From Ptychodera flava (taxonomy: Eukaryota > Hemichordata > Enteropneusta > Ptychoderidae), in NCBI RefSeq assembly GCF_041260155.1, contig NC_091947.1, positions 28,977,615-29,041,614 on the forward strand: a stretch of DNA of 64,000 nt, given 5' to 3'. Of the stretch, positions 12,238 through 22,919 are shown piece by piece. A model generated the notes under the pieces. That model searched no databases, had not been told where the DNA came from, and worked only from the letters and a program-made list of their open reading frames with translations. Numbering within the stretch: the first letter of the stretch is position 1; each line of letters begins with the position of its first letter. The position numbers and the translations under genes are program-made.

Positions 12238-12741
12238 GACTTCACTGAGACTGTATTACCGGGTTTTAACAGTGTTTAGGTACAAAGGTTCAGGACAGCG
12301 ACTTCGCCTTTTCTGGTGTGTTGCTTCAACCGTTGAGTTGCAATGTATGACTATCTACAGGAAATTTTCCGTATTTATACACTTGATGATATTAATTCCA
12401 GAATAATCTCCACTTTAGTTCAAAACATTGTGTCATAATGACACGCTACTTTTCTGTTCGCGAACATTCTAACCTGGTCGGTTCGTTTGTTCAGCGCTTT
12501 CCTCCATGAAAGAGAAAAACAAAGACAGATACACGTGAAGGTCATTCAATGAGGGCGCTATCAGTTCCAGAATGATCTGTGAAACGAGAATAGTAGATTT
12601 GTCTAGATCAGCAACGTAGGTTCCAGAAGAAATTCACACCTAATATAAGGAAAGAATGTAAGCATTAGAGTCAAAAGACTCTTGACTGCAAAAAAGTACA
12701 CATCAGAGCTTTCCCAAACCTTAAAGACGCACATTAGAAAT
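12238..12741. promoter_or_regulatory. bidirectional heat-shock promoter, pair 2
   Basis: Perfect central heat-shock element TTCGCGAACATTC at 12457-12469. The second element keeps only TTCCAGAA (12565-12572), because its third module reads ATC rather than TTC. TTCCAGAA also occurs at 12396-12403 and 12621-12628. The TATA for B starts at 12644 (TATAAGG); that for A is the reverse-strand TATAAA at 12374-12379. Confidence 0.8.
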
Positions 12742-13542
12742 ATGGCTTGCGTGTTCTACTCTGATCCATTCCCTGTGTATCGTCCACGAGTTTCTGCTGT
12801 CAGCAGATACCAGCCTTACTCTTTGACCAGGAGATGGCGACCTCATCCCCTTCACACTCTTCCACATCCATTGCAATTAGTGGAGGAAGACTTTTTCGAT
12901 GATCGGAATGACTCTGTCTTTGACGATATCTTCTGTCATCTTTTGCATTCAGCAAAGAATATAAAGAAAACGGACAGTTCAGGTGAAGCGCCAAAGGAAT
13001 TGTCTGCTGATCGTGATTTGGCATCGGACTCAGTGGAGAAAGTCACTCAATGTACCGATGTTGCTGAATGTTCAAAAAGTTCCGACGTGCATGATCAGGA
13101 AGAGAAGAAGTCTGACAACTTCAAACTTGTCGTGTCCATCGGCAGCTTTAAACCAGAGCATCTAAAAGTGTCTGTCAAAGATGGAAAACTGACAGTAGCA
13201 GCCAAGTATCTCAATGAAGTGGACCATGGTGATGGAGTTTACAGTACCCAGGAGAGACAATTTAAACACAGTTACACTCTGCCAGACAATGTCAATACAG
13301 ATGAACTGACTTCCAAATGCGATGAGAATGGATTGCTGACATTTGAAGCACCGCTGAGGGCTGTGGAATCATCAACAGGACGAGAGATACCCGTCATAAT
13401 GAACACGACAAGAAAAGAACGGGATCGCATTGAAGAAGAAGTGGATAAAAAACCGATGAGTGAAACAAAGGAACCAGTAGAAATGAAAGACCGAACGGAC
13501 GAAGAAACCATGGAATCAAATCAGGAATATCTTAAAAACTGA
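12742..13542 (+). CDS. small heat-shock protein, alpha-crystallin family (B gene, pair 2)
   Basis: 266 residues, starting MACVFYSDPFPVYRPR. The ATG at 12742 is chosen because it aligns with the other B genes; the 20 open codons before it contain no ATG. The domain order is as in pair 1 B: Arg/Tyr/Pro-rich N-terminal arm, acidic EEDFFDD, charged linker, alpha-crystallin domain (about 126-209) with RQFKHSYTLPDNVNTD, an IPV motif in GREIPV, and a charged tail. The tail (after GREIPV) differs clearly from pairs 1 and 3 and is closer to pair 4, sharing the ending around MESNQE. AATAAA at 13821-13826. Intact. Confidence 0.92.
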   Translation: MACVFYSDPFPVYRPRVSAVSRYQPYSLTRRWRPHPLHTLPHPLQLVEEDFFDDRNDSVFDDIFCHLLHSAKNIKKTDSSGEAPKELSADRDLASDSVEKVTQCTDVAECSKSSDVHDQEEKKSDNFKLVVSIGSFKPEHLKVSVKDGKLTVAAKYLNEVDHGDGVYSTQERQFKHSYTLPDNVNTDELTSKCDENGLLTFEAPLRAVESSTGREIPVIMNTTRKERDRIEEEVDKKPMSETKEPVEMKDRTDEETMESNQEYLKN

Positions 13543-13826
13543 GATTTTGCATTTTGTGATAGGTAGTGTTCGTGAAATGTTGAGGCTAGATTTGTCGACG
13601 AAGCCGTTTATTTTCATTATTTAACGACTCCATTTCTCACATAGTAATGTTGTGTAATTTAATTTGTAACTTTTCTTATGCAATGTGAAATAAGTATATT
13701 TTAGTTTTTTACAAATTTGAGATTTGGGACAATACCATATTTCACGTGTTAAATGTTCTACGTTTTCAACTTACAGATTTTTGTCGGATTTTGAATTTCA
13801 CGTTTTATAGAACGTATTGAAATAAA

Positions 13827-15069
13827 GCATAACTGAACGAGATTTAATGAGTCGTGTGATTATTTTATACCCGACTTATCTATAGGGAGATTGCCTTTGC
13901 CAAAGGAAACAATACAAGTGTATCAAAGGTTGAGTATAAAAAGTAGATAACAACACACTGTCACTGTGGTAAATTGGGGGGGGGGAGGAATAAAAAGTTT
14001 TAGTGATTGGATTTCCGTCATTTAGAGAGTAGTACTTTGAATATCTAATTTAGTGGAACTCTCAATGTTTCAGCCTTTAAAAGCTCGTTATTCTTATGAT
14101 TGCTGAAATCTGCCATAAAGCAGTGAGAGCTTCATGAAGAGGAAAGATACGATGTTCCTATTTAAAAAGGTAAAACGCTGGGAGTCAATGCCAAGTGAGG
14201 GGGGCATGTACATTCGCAAAAGCCAGGTGACGTAAATTAAAGTAGAGAAAATCCCTGTAAGTTTCACAGCCACTATATTTTGATTTTATGAAATGCATTT
14301 GAGATACAGGGAAACGGGTATATATGTGACAAAGTGTACAAAGAAGAAGGAAACGCTAGGCTAGCTCTACAATCCGATTAAAATCAGATGTAGAGACGAT
14401 GACATTGTAAAACCTTTCCTTGGTGTGTGCCTTTCTCGTTACAGGAGGTCACTTCTCTTCATTCTATGTGACCTACAGCTTATGACATATACACACAGTA
14501 TAAGTATTATAAGGTTGGAAACAGTCGTTGACAATGTAATAGGTGCATAATGTGATGAGCTGTTACGGCAACGTATGACAGAGGAGACGTCTAGCTCGTT
14601 CAGCCTTTATGTTGTAATACACCCCTGTGGCTGATATCTTTCAACTCTGACATTGAAAATACAGTGAACGCACAAACTTGTAGGGAGAGGGTTTAGTACG
14701 GAATGTTGGAGGAGACTAAAGTAAAATTTAGGAATAGAATGAGGGGGTTGGGACGGTAGCTGTTTACAGTTTTGAAAATCTGGACGTGTTTCCGTCTTTT
14801 CAGGTAACTTCTAGGCCGTTGTAAAATCTTGGAATCGGGGGATGGGGTTTGTGGCTGTTGACTGTTTTCAAAAAGTGCAGGTGTTTCCATCTCTTCATGC
14901 AACTTCTCTTCCATACTACACACAAAAGCCCATCATTTCTCTCTCAGTCAAATACCTACTCTAACTTGCATACAACACACAAAATGTCATTATTTTCTTT
15001 CCATCAATATATAATTCCTACATATATATATAACCACTCTAGAGAATATGTATATAGTTCTATTAACGT
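13827..15069. other. spacer between pairs 2 and 3
   Basis: No gene. It contains a G-run near 13977-13986. Blocks homologous to the other spacers (e.g. 14350-14520 with 10700-10870) show that the whole ~4.2 kb unit, not just the genes, was duplicated. Roughly 14530-14800 looks unique to this unit. Confidence 0.6.
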
Positions 15070-15370
15070 TTTATTACAGACATAAAATACAAAGACGCAT
15101 ACAAATCAAATGGAAGTGTTCTGATCTTATAACTTGAGTACAACAGAGTTCAAATAAATACATTATTACTTATGGAAATTTCTGAAGCGTAACCTCTCAA
15201 CTTAAAGTACAAATCATTATAAATCAACATTGTGAAAATGTTCACGGTTGAAAACAATTATCGAAAAAAAGTGAAATATTTTGATGAAAGTAGTTGATAA
15301 ATAAACAGGCAGCTGGTTATAGTGAATAAAGGCAATGTATTGTTGGCTTTGATTGTTTGCCAAAGTCAGT

Positions 15371-16186
15371 CTACTCGGATCCAGCTTCACTTTTACTTTC
15401 AAAACCATCACTCTCAGATTCCTTTTCTGTCGTCGTTTCCACATTCTCTGAATTTTCTGCAAACTGTTCGGATTTTGTCGATTGATCACCTTCTACGTCT
15501 GCACTGCTTTCGGGACACTCAATACTCACTGTTGGTTTCTCGACTGTGATCGGTATTGGCCGTTCTTTAGGTTCTTCTATCGCCTTCAATGGTGCTTCGA
15601 ATGTCAGCAATCTGCCACTCTCGTCGAATTTTGAAATCAGTTGATCTGTATTGACGTTATCGGGAAGAGTGTAGCTCTGTCTGAACTGCCTCTCCTCCGT
15701 ACTGTAAATGCCATTACCGTGGTCAGTTTCATGTACGTATTTGCCGACGATACTCAGTTTACCTTCACTGACGGTCAATTTCAAATGTTCAGGTTTGAAA
15801 TTACCAACTGATACAGCAAGTTTGAAGTTTTCGGGTGTCTCCTTTTCTTCAGACTTGTCAACAGTTTCCTGATTTTCAGCTTCTTCGGAAGAATCAGAGC
15901 TTGTCTCTTTCTTGTCGCTGGCTTTCTTGTCAGTTTTTGATGTTTCACTTTTCTCCTTGTCTTCCTGTGAATTGGCCAAGAGTTCCATCAAACTGGCCAA
16001 AAACAGATGTTGCGGTAAGTGGCTGTACCAGCTGTCACCGTAGTAGCTGTCGTCTGCGTCGACCAGCTCTCTCAGCAGATAATCTACAGGTCCAGTTCCA
16101 CATTGGCTTTGAAGACAAGGACGTTGACATCTTCTGACGATCCTTGGGTAAACGACTCTTTGTCTTGGAATCAGTACACAAGCCAT
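15371..16186 (-). CDS. small heat-shock protein, alpha-crystallin family (A gene, pair 3)
   Basis: 271 residues from the conserved MACVLIPRQR start at 16186. It has the same layout as pair 1 A: Cys-bearing N-terminal region, Lys/Glu/Ser linker, alpha-crystallin domain (about 120-202), IPI motif (211-213) and acidic tail. In the tail it matches the pair 2 pseudogene (PESSADVEGD...QFAENSENVETTTEK) better than pair 1, although the neighbouring B3 gene and spacer match pair 1. That conflict is evidence for gene conversion. Polyadenylation signal on this strand at 15070-15075. Intact. Confidence 0.92.
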   Translation of the reverse strand: MACVLIPRQRVVYPRIVRRCQRPCLQSQCGTGPVDYLLRELVDADDSYYGDSWYSHLPQHLFLASLMELLANSQEDKEKSETSKTDKKASDKKETSSDSSEEAENQETVDKSEEKETPENFKLAVSVGNFKPEHLKLTVSEGKLSIVGKYVHETDHGNGIYSTEERQFRQSYTLPDNVNTDQLISKFDESGRLLTFEAPLKAIEEPKERPIPITVEKPTVSIECPESSADVEGDQSTKSEQFAENSENVETTTEKESESDGFESKSEAGSE

Positions 16187-16694
16187 GACTTCACTGAGAA
16201 TGTATTGCCGGGTTTTAACAGTGTTTAGGTACAAAGGTTCAGGAGAGCGACTTCGCCTTCGCCTGTTCTGATGTGTTGCTTCAACCGTTGAGTTGCAAAG
16301 TATGACTATCTACAGTAAATGTTCCGTATTTATACACTTGATGATATTTATTCCAGAAAAATCTCCACTTTGGTTAAAAACATTGTGTCATAATGACACG
16401 CTACTTTCCTGTTCGCGAACATTCTAACCTGGTCGGTTCGTTTGTTCAGCGCTTTCCTCCATGGAAGGAAAAAACAAAGACAGATACACGTGAAGGTCAA
16501 TTAATGAGGGCGCTATCAGTTCCAGAAGGTTCTGTGTAACGAGAATAGAAGACTTGTCTAGATCAGCCACGTAGCTTCCAGAACAAATTCACATCTAATA
16601 TAAGGAGATGGTGTAAGCATTAGAGTCAAAACAGTGTTTACTTCAAAACAGTACACGTCACATCTTTCGCGAACCTCAAAGACACACTAGTAAT
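16187..16694. promoter_or_regulatory. bidirectional heat-shock promoter, pair 3
   Basis: Two perfect three-module heat-shock elements: TTCGCGAACATTC at 16412-16424 and TTCCAGAAGGTTC at 16520-16532. TTCCAGAA also occurs at 16351-16358 and 16576-16583. The TATA for B is TATAAG at 16599-16604; that for A is the reverse-strand TATAAA at 16329-16334. Confidence 0.85.
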
Positions 16695-17492
16695 ATGGCT
16701 TGCGTGTTGTTCTCTGATCCATTCCCTGTATATCGTCCACGTGTTGCTGCTGTCAGCAGATACCAGCCTTACTCTTTGACGAGGAGATGGCGACCTCATC
16801 CCCTTCACACTCTTCCACATCCATTGCAATTAGTGGAGGAAGATTTTTTCGACGATCGGAATGACTCTGTCTTTGACGATATCTTCTGTCGTCTTTTGCA
16901 TTCAGCAAAGAATAAGAAAACGGACAGTTCAGGTGAAGCGCCAAAGGAATCCTCTGCTGATCGTGATTTGGCATCGGACTCAGTGGAGAAAGTCACTCAA
17001 TGTACCGATGTTGCTGAATGCTCGAAAAGGTCCGACGTGCATGATCAGGAAAAGAAGAAGTCTGACAACTTTAAACTTAACGTGTCCATCGGCAACTTTA
17101 AACCAGAGCATCTGAAAGTGTCTGTCAAAGATGGAAAACTGACAGTAGCAGCCAAGTATCTCAATGAAGTGGACCACGGTGATGGAGTTTACAGTACCCA
17201 GGAGAGACAATTTAAACACAGTTACACTCTACCAGACAATGTCAATACAGATGAACTGACTTCCAAATGCGATGAGAATGGATTGCTGACATTTGAAGCA
17301 CCGCTGAGGGCGGTAGAATCATCAACAGGACGAGAGATACCCGTTACAGTGGACACTACAAGAGAGGAACAGGTTTGCAATGAAAAGCAAGAAGACGAAA
17401 AGCAGATTTGTGAAACCGAGGAACCAGTAGAAAGGGAAGATCAATCAGATAAACAAACCATGGAATCGAATGGTGAACGACTTAAAAACTGA
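16695..17492 (+). CDS. small heat-shock protein, alpha-crystallin family (B gene, pair 3)
   Basis: 265 residues, MACVLFSDPFPVYRPR start. Near-identical to B of pair 1, including the whole C-terminal tail from EEQ onward (NEKQEDEKQICETEEPVERE). There is a small difference at the start of the alpha-crystallin domain (FKLNVSIGNFKPEHL instead of FKLVVSIGSFKPEHL). The domain spans about 125-208, with an IPV motif in GREIPV. AATAAA at 17723-17728. Intact. Confidence 0.92.
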   Translation: MACVLFSDPFPVYRPRVAAVSRYQPYSLTRRWRPHPLHTLPHPLQLVEEDFFDDRNDSVFDDIFCRLLHSAKNKKTDSSGEAPKESSADRDLASDSVEKVTQCTDVAECSKRSDVHDQEKKKSDNFKLNVSIGNFKPEHLKVSVKDGKLTVAAKYLNEVDHGDGVYSTQERQFKHSYTLPDNVNTDELTSKCDENGLLTFEAPLRAVESSTGREIPVTVDTTREEQVCNEKQEDEKQICETEEPVEREDQSDKQTMESNGERLKN

Positions 17493-17728
17493 GATTTTGC
17501 ATGTTGAGAGAGTTACTATTTGTGAAATGTTGATACTAGCAGTTTATTTGAGCCCACACTCTTTGACATGTCGATTTCTGACATTCTAATGTTGTGTAAT
17601 GTATTTTGCAATTTTTTTTATGTAATGAAAAATACCTGTATCTGACGTTTTGCAAATTTAAGATTTGTTCGAATTTCGTTTTCACCGTTCTAAATCTTTT
17701 AAATGTATTCATGTTTTATTGAAATAAA

Positions 17729-18966
17729 GCGAAATTGAACCCGATTTAACGAATCGTGTGATTATTTTAAACCTAATTTATCTATAGAGAGGTCCAACTT
17801 TGCGAAGGAAAACAAACAAGTGTACCAAAGTTTGGATGCAAACAATTAACACGGATCCAACATACTGTTACAAGGTTGTAGTCAATGGAAATAATGATTT
17901 GTGGTGATTAGATTTCTGTCATTTATAGAGGGATACTTTTGGATATCTAATTTATTGAAACTAGAGATGTTTCAGCCGTTATCAATTCGTCATTCTTTCA
18001 TGGGTGAAATTTGATATAAAGCAATGAGAGCTTCATAAGTCCTAGGATATGATGCTTATCTTAGCGACGTATGTTAAAAAAGTAAAACGCCTGGGAATCA
18101 CGGTGGGGGAGGGGGGCATACACATATGCAAAAGCCTGGTGCCTTGAAGCGGGGGAAATCCCGGATTAGAAATTTCACAGCCAGTGGATTTTTGTTTTAT
18201 TTAAATGCATTTGAGATAGAGGGAAACTGGTAAGGTTGGTCGAGTTGCCATAATGCAATATTCGGGCCCCTTTATAGCGACAGATTCGAAGCACTGTTGT
18301 ACTCCATTTGGAATGCTGAGGTGATAGGAAAAAGTTTGTGTAACACTGGAACAAGTGGCGTAATCTCCTCCACTTTCCTGGAACAACAAAAATCGTTCAG
18401 TGATAAACATTTTACACGAAAATAACAAATGAAACTCATCACTATTTCGTTTGCTATGATATCTTGGACAATCTCTATCAAAGGTAATTTTAGTTTACTC
18501 TTCCTACCTAATTCAATACTTAAACTATGATCATCACTCAATCTAAATTTCGATTAAGCTCTGCGAAGTGGAAAACTTGACAAGTCGTTTAGGTATTTTT
18601 CAAAATACAACCCAGTCTTGAAATTTCTGTATGTACGCAATCAGTTACCACCTTTATATATTCTCCTCCTAATATTCAAATTCTTGTTTGATATCTTCCT
18701 TTTTATTTATTGTTTAACTCTGCATATGATGTCACCTTAAAAGGCCCTTAAAAGGGTTATGGAGTATAATTTTCTACATCTTACTATATTCTTGAAGAAC
18801 ACTGATTTGTGCTGACCCTCCAGTAGCCTTCTCACTGTTAAACAGTTTGTCTGTTGTACAACTTGGATACATTGTTGTCCGTTTGAAAATGTTCAGTTTT
18901 GTACTTTGTCCAATTTTGGGATGTACCACACCACACTCTCTGCTTGTGTGAGTTGTGTATGATAAA

Positions 18967-19045
<79 letters not shown>

Positions 19046-19409
19046 GAAAAAATGAATTCCCTTTTCCTCTCCGCTTTCTTGTATACTCATTTTCTTGGAT
19101 TAATCCTATGTAGAACAATAAACGCTAGACTAGATCTGCAAGTCGATTAAAATCGGATGCATAGATGTCGACCTTTGAACCTTTCCCTGTATTTTGCCTT
19201 CCTGTTTACCTGCGGTCATTTCTCTATATTCTATATCACCTGCAGCTGACGGCATACGTATGGTGTCAGCATTCTAAGGTTGGGTTTTAAAACTGTGGTT
19301 TATTTGGAATCAAGGGGGTGGTGGTATGGTGGCTGTTTACATTTTTGAAAACCAAGATGGGTTTCCAGCTTTTCATGCACCTTCTCTTCCATACTACACA
19401 CAAGATGTA

Positions 19410-19444
<35 letters not shown>

Positions 19445-19566
19445 AAAATATCTGCTCCAACTTGCATACAACACACCAGATGTCATTATTTTTCTTTCCA
19501 TCAATATGTATTTCCTACATGTATATAGTACACCTCAAGACAACATATATACAGTTCTATTAACGT
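17729..19566. repeat. spacer between pairs 3 and 4 (second copy of the pair 1/2 spacer)
   Basis: Nearly identical to 9335-11123, with no gene. It includes a longer GATT run and a CT-rich run near 19409-19444. Confidence 0.8.
18967..19044. repeat. (GATT)n microsatellite, about 19-20 copies
   Basis: Expanded counterpart of the repeat at 10585-10632. It produces a spurious INQS-repeat open frame on the minus strand. Confidence 0.95.
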
Positions 19567-19882
19567 TTTATTACAGACATAAAATACACAGAGTCGTACA
19601 AATCAAATGAAAGTGTTCTGAGCTTATAACTTGAGTACAACAGAGTTCAAATCAATACATTATTACTTATGGAAATTTCTGAATCGCAACTTCTCAACTT
19701 AAAGTACAAATCACTGTAAATCAATACTATAAAAATATTCTTTATTGAAAGCAATTATCGAACAAGTGAAATATTTGGCTGAAAGTAGTTGATAAATAAA
19801 CAGTAGTTGATAAATAAACAGGCAGCTGGTTATAGTGAATAAGGCAATATATTCTTGGCTTTGATTGTGCGCCGTAGTCAGT

Positions 19883-20698
19883 CTACTCAGACCCAGCATC
19901 ACTATTACTTTCAAAACCATCACTCTCAGATTCCTTTTCTGTCGCCGTCTCCGCATTCTCTGAATTTTCTGGAAACTGTTCGGATTTTGTCGATTTATCA
20001 CCTTCTACGTCTGCGCTGCTTTCGGGACACTCAATACTCACTGTTGGTTTCTCGACTGTGATTGGTATTGGCCGTTCTTTTGGTTCTTCTATCGCCTTCA
20101 ATGGTGCTTCGAATGTCAGCAATTTGCCACTCTCGTCGAACTTTGAAATCAGTTGATCTGTATTGACGTTATCGGGAAGAGTGTAGCTCTGTCTGAACTG
20201 CCTCTCCTCGGTACTGTAAATGCCATTACCGTGGTCAGTTTCATGTACGTATTTGCCGACGATACTCAGTTTACCTTCACTGACGGTCAATTTCAAATGT
20301 TCAGGTTTGAAATTGCCAACTGATACAGCAAGTTTGAAGTTTTCGGGTGTCTCCTTTTCTTCAGACTTGTCAACAGTTTCCTGATTTTCAGCTTCTTCGG
20401 AAGAATCAGAGCTTGTCTCTTTCTTGTCGCCGGTTTTCTTGTCAGTTTTTGATGTTTCACTTTTCTCCTTGTCTTCCTGTGAATTGGCCAAGAGTTCCAT
20501 CAAACTGGCCAAAAACAGATGTTGCGGTAACTGGCTGTACCAGCTGTCAACGTAGTAACTGTCGTCTGCGTCGACCAGCTCTCTCAGCAGATAATCTACA
20601 GGTCCAGTTCCACATTGGCTTTGAAGACAAGGACGGTGACATCTTCTGACGATCCTTGGGTAAACGACTCTTTGTCTTGGAATCAGTACACAAGCCAT
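19883..20698 (-). CDS. small heat-shock protein, alpha-crystallin family (A gene, pair 4)
   Basis: 271 residues from the ATG at 20698. Here an in-frame stop lies just upstream, which confirms MACVLIPRQR as the real start for all A genes. The layout is as in pair 1 A: alpha-crystallin domain about 120-202, IPI at 211-213, acidic tail. Its tail mixes features of pair 1 (SEQFPENSEN...ATEK) and pair 2 (PESSADVEGDKSTK, FESNSDAGSE). Polyadenylation signal on this strand at 19567-19572. Intact. Confidence 0.92.
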   Translation of the reverse strand: MACVLIPRQRVVYPRIVRRCHRPCLQSQCGTGPVDYLLRELVDADDSYYVDSWYSQLPQHLFLASLMELLANSQEDKEKSETSKTDKKTGDKKETSSDSSEEAENQETVDKSEEKETPENFKLAVSVGNFKPEHLKLTVSEGKLSIVGKYVHETDHGNGIYSTEERQFRQSYTLPDNVNTDQLISKFDESGKLLTFEAPLKAIEEPKERPIPITVEKPTVSIECPESSADVEGDKSTKSEQFPENSENAETATEKESESDGFESNSDAGSE

Positions 20699-21213
20699 GA
20701 CTTCACTGAGACTGTATTACCGGGTTTTAACAGTGTTTAGGTACAAAGGTTCAGGAGAGCGACTTCGCCTTCGATTCGCCTGTTCTGATGTGTTGCTTCA
20801 ACCGTTGAGTTGCAAAGTATGACTATCTACAGTAAATTTTCCGTATTTATACACTTGATGATATTTATTCCAGAAAAATCTCCACTTTGGTTAAAAACAT
20901 TGTGTCATAATGACACGCCACTCTACTGTTCGCGAACATTCTAACCAGGTGGGTTCGTTTGTTCAGTGCTTTCCTCCATGGATGGGAAAAAAACAAAGAC
21001 AGATGCACGTGAAGGTCACTTAATGAGGGCGCTGTCAGTTCCAGAAGGTACTGTGTGACGAGAAAAGTAGACTTGTCTAGATCAGCCACGTAGCTTCCAG
21101 AACAAATTCTCAACCAATATAAGGAGACGGTGTAAGCATTAGAGTCAAAACAGTCTTTACTGCAAAACAGTACACGTCACATCTTTCCCGAACCTCAAAG
21201 ACACACTAGTAAT
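20699..21213. promoter_or_regulatory. bidirectional heat-shock promoter, pair 4
   Basis: Perfect central heat-shock element TTCGCGAACATTC at 20929-20941. The second element keeps TTCCAGAA (21039-21046), but its third module reads TAC. TTCCAGAA also occurs at 20868-20875 and 21095-21102. The TATA for B is TATAAG at 21118-21123; that for A is the reverse-strand TATAAA at 20846-20851. Sequence around the central element matches pair 1 best (CCAGGTGGGTTCG, CTCCATGGATGGG). Confidence 0.8.
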
Positions 21214-22002
21214 ATGGCTTGCGTGTTGTTCTCTGATCCATTCCCTGTTTATCGTCCAAGAGTTGCTGCTGTCAGCAGATACCAGCCTTACTCTTTGGCG
21301 AGGAGATGGCGACTTCATCCCCTTCACATTCTTCCAAATCCATTGCAATTAGTGGAGGAAGACTTTTTCGACAATCGGAATGACTCTGTCTTTGACGATA
21401 TATTCTGTCGTCTTTTGCATTCAGCAAAGAATAAGAAAACGGACAGTTCAGGTGAAGCGCCAAAGGAATCGTCTGCTGATCATGATTTGGCATCGGACTC
21501 AGTGGAGAAAGTCACTCAATGTACCGATGTATGTTCTAAAAGTTCCGACGTGCATGATCAGGAAAAGAAGTCTGACAACTTCAAACTTGTCGTGTCCATC
21601 GGCAGCTTTAAACCAGAGCATCTGAAAGTGTCTGTCAAAGATGGAAAACTGACAGTAGCAGCCAAGTATCTCAATGAAGTGGACCACGGTGATGGAGTTT
21701 ACAGTACCCAGGAGAGACAATTTAAACACAGTTACACTCTACCAGACAATGTCGATACAGGTGAATTGACTTCCAAATGCGATGAGAATGGATTGCTGAC
21801 ATTTGAAGCACCGCTGAGGGCGGTAGATTCATCAACAGGACAAGAGATACCGGTTATAATGGACACTACAAGAGAGGAACAAGGTTGCAATGAAGAGAGA
21901 GGGGATAAAAAACTGATAACTGAAACCGACGAACAGGTAGAAAGGGAGAATCGAACGGACGAAGAAAGCATGGAATCCAATCAGGAACATCTTAAAAACT
22001 GA
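21214..22002 (+). CDS. small heat-shock protein, alpha-crystallin family (B gene, pair 4)
   Basis: 262 residues, MACVLFSDPFPVYRPR start. It is shorter than the other B genes because three residues are missing in the linker (TDVCSKSSD versus TDVAECSK.SD) and one Lys before the alpha-crystallin domain. The domain spans about 122-205 and has the RQFKHSYTLPDNV block with VDTGELTS afterwards. IPV motif in GQEIPV. The tail resembles pair 2. AATAAA at 22301-22306. Intact. Confidence 0.92.
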   Translation: MACVLFSDPFPVYRPRVAAVSRYQPYSLARRWRLHPLHILPNPLQLVEEDFFDNRNDSVFDDIFCRLLHSAKNKKTDSSGEAPKESSADHDLASDSVEKVTQCTDVCSKSSDVHDQEKKSDNFKLVVSIGSFKPEHLKVSVKDGKLTVAAKYLNEVDHGDGVYSTQERQFKHSYTLPDNVDTGELTSKCDENGLLTFEAPLRAVDSSTGQEIPVIMDTTREEQGCNEERGDKKLITETDEQVERENRTDEESMESNQEHLKN

Positions 22003-22919
22003 AAGTTTGCAGTTTGTATGTGTTACCGTTTTGTGAAATGTTGAGACTAGCAATTGTCGAATAAGCACTTTACTTTCATTAGTTAACGAGTCAATTTTTC
22101 ACATAGTAATGTTGTGTAATTTGTAACTTTTGTTATGTAATGAAAAATATGTGTATTTTAGTGTTTTTTTACAAAGTTTAGATTAGGGTCCAATATCACG
22201 TGTTAAAAGTTCTACGTTTACAAATTTCAGATTTTTGTCCAATTTTGATTTTCACGTACTAAATATTTTGTATGGATTAATGTTTTATAGAACGTACTGA
22301 AATAAAGCATAACTGAACAAGATTAAATCACTCGTGTGATTAGTTTCAACCCGATCTTATCTATGGAGGAGGTCCAACTTTGCGACAGAAAACGATACAA
22401 TCGTACCAAAGATTGGCGCGGAATGATAACATGGTTCCATCTACAGACAGTAGAAGCTTCCCCCTCTACTGTCTATGATCCAACTCACTATCACATGGTG
22501 GCAGTGGATGGAAATAAATATTATTGGTGATTAGATTTCCATAATTCGTAGAGGAGTATTTTGGATATGTAATGTTTAATGCAACTGGCAATAATTTGGT
22601 CTTTGTCAGCTCGTTATTCTATTGATGGCTGAAATTTGTCAGAAAGCAATGAGAGCTTTATAAAGTGTTTGGTATCAGATGTACATCTACAGTCTGTGTC
22701 TACACATCTACGTAAACGTAAAAGGCCGGAAGTTACAAACAGGGGAGGACATGCACATAAATATCTCGGTTTTGATCCTTTACCCCGCCTTATGGAAACT
22801 TTTGATGGGAAATTGCGATAAAATGTAGACCTTTGACCCCTATGTTTTACTCAAATGCATCTTTTGACTCAAATGAGCCCCCTTTGAAGAAAATGTATAG
22901 TTTTGACCTAAGTGTTAGG

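Larger units (their letters stand above)
6204..22306. repeat. tandem array of four head-to-head small heat-shock gene pairs
   Basis: Four units repeat at about 4-4.5 kb spacing: A(-)/B(+) at 6972/8300, 11424/12742, 15371/16695 and 19883/21214. Spacers are also homologous. The spacer after pair 1 (9098 to ~10920) is nearly identical to that after pair 3 (17493 to ~19330), with an offset of about 8.4 kb. The flanks after pairs 2 and 4 resemble each other more. This fits duplication of a single pair, then duplication of a two-pair block. All genes are intronless, as is common for rapidly heat-induced genes. Confidence 0.85.

Noticed and set aside
18774-19118. INQS-repeat protein on the minus strand
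   Set aside because: Product of the GATT microsatellite.
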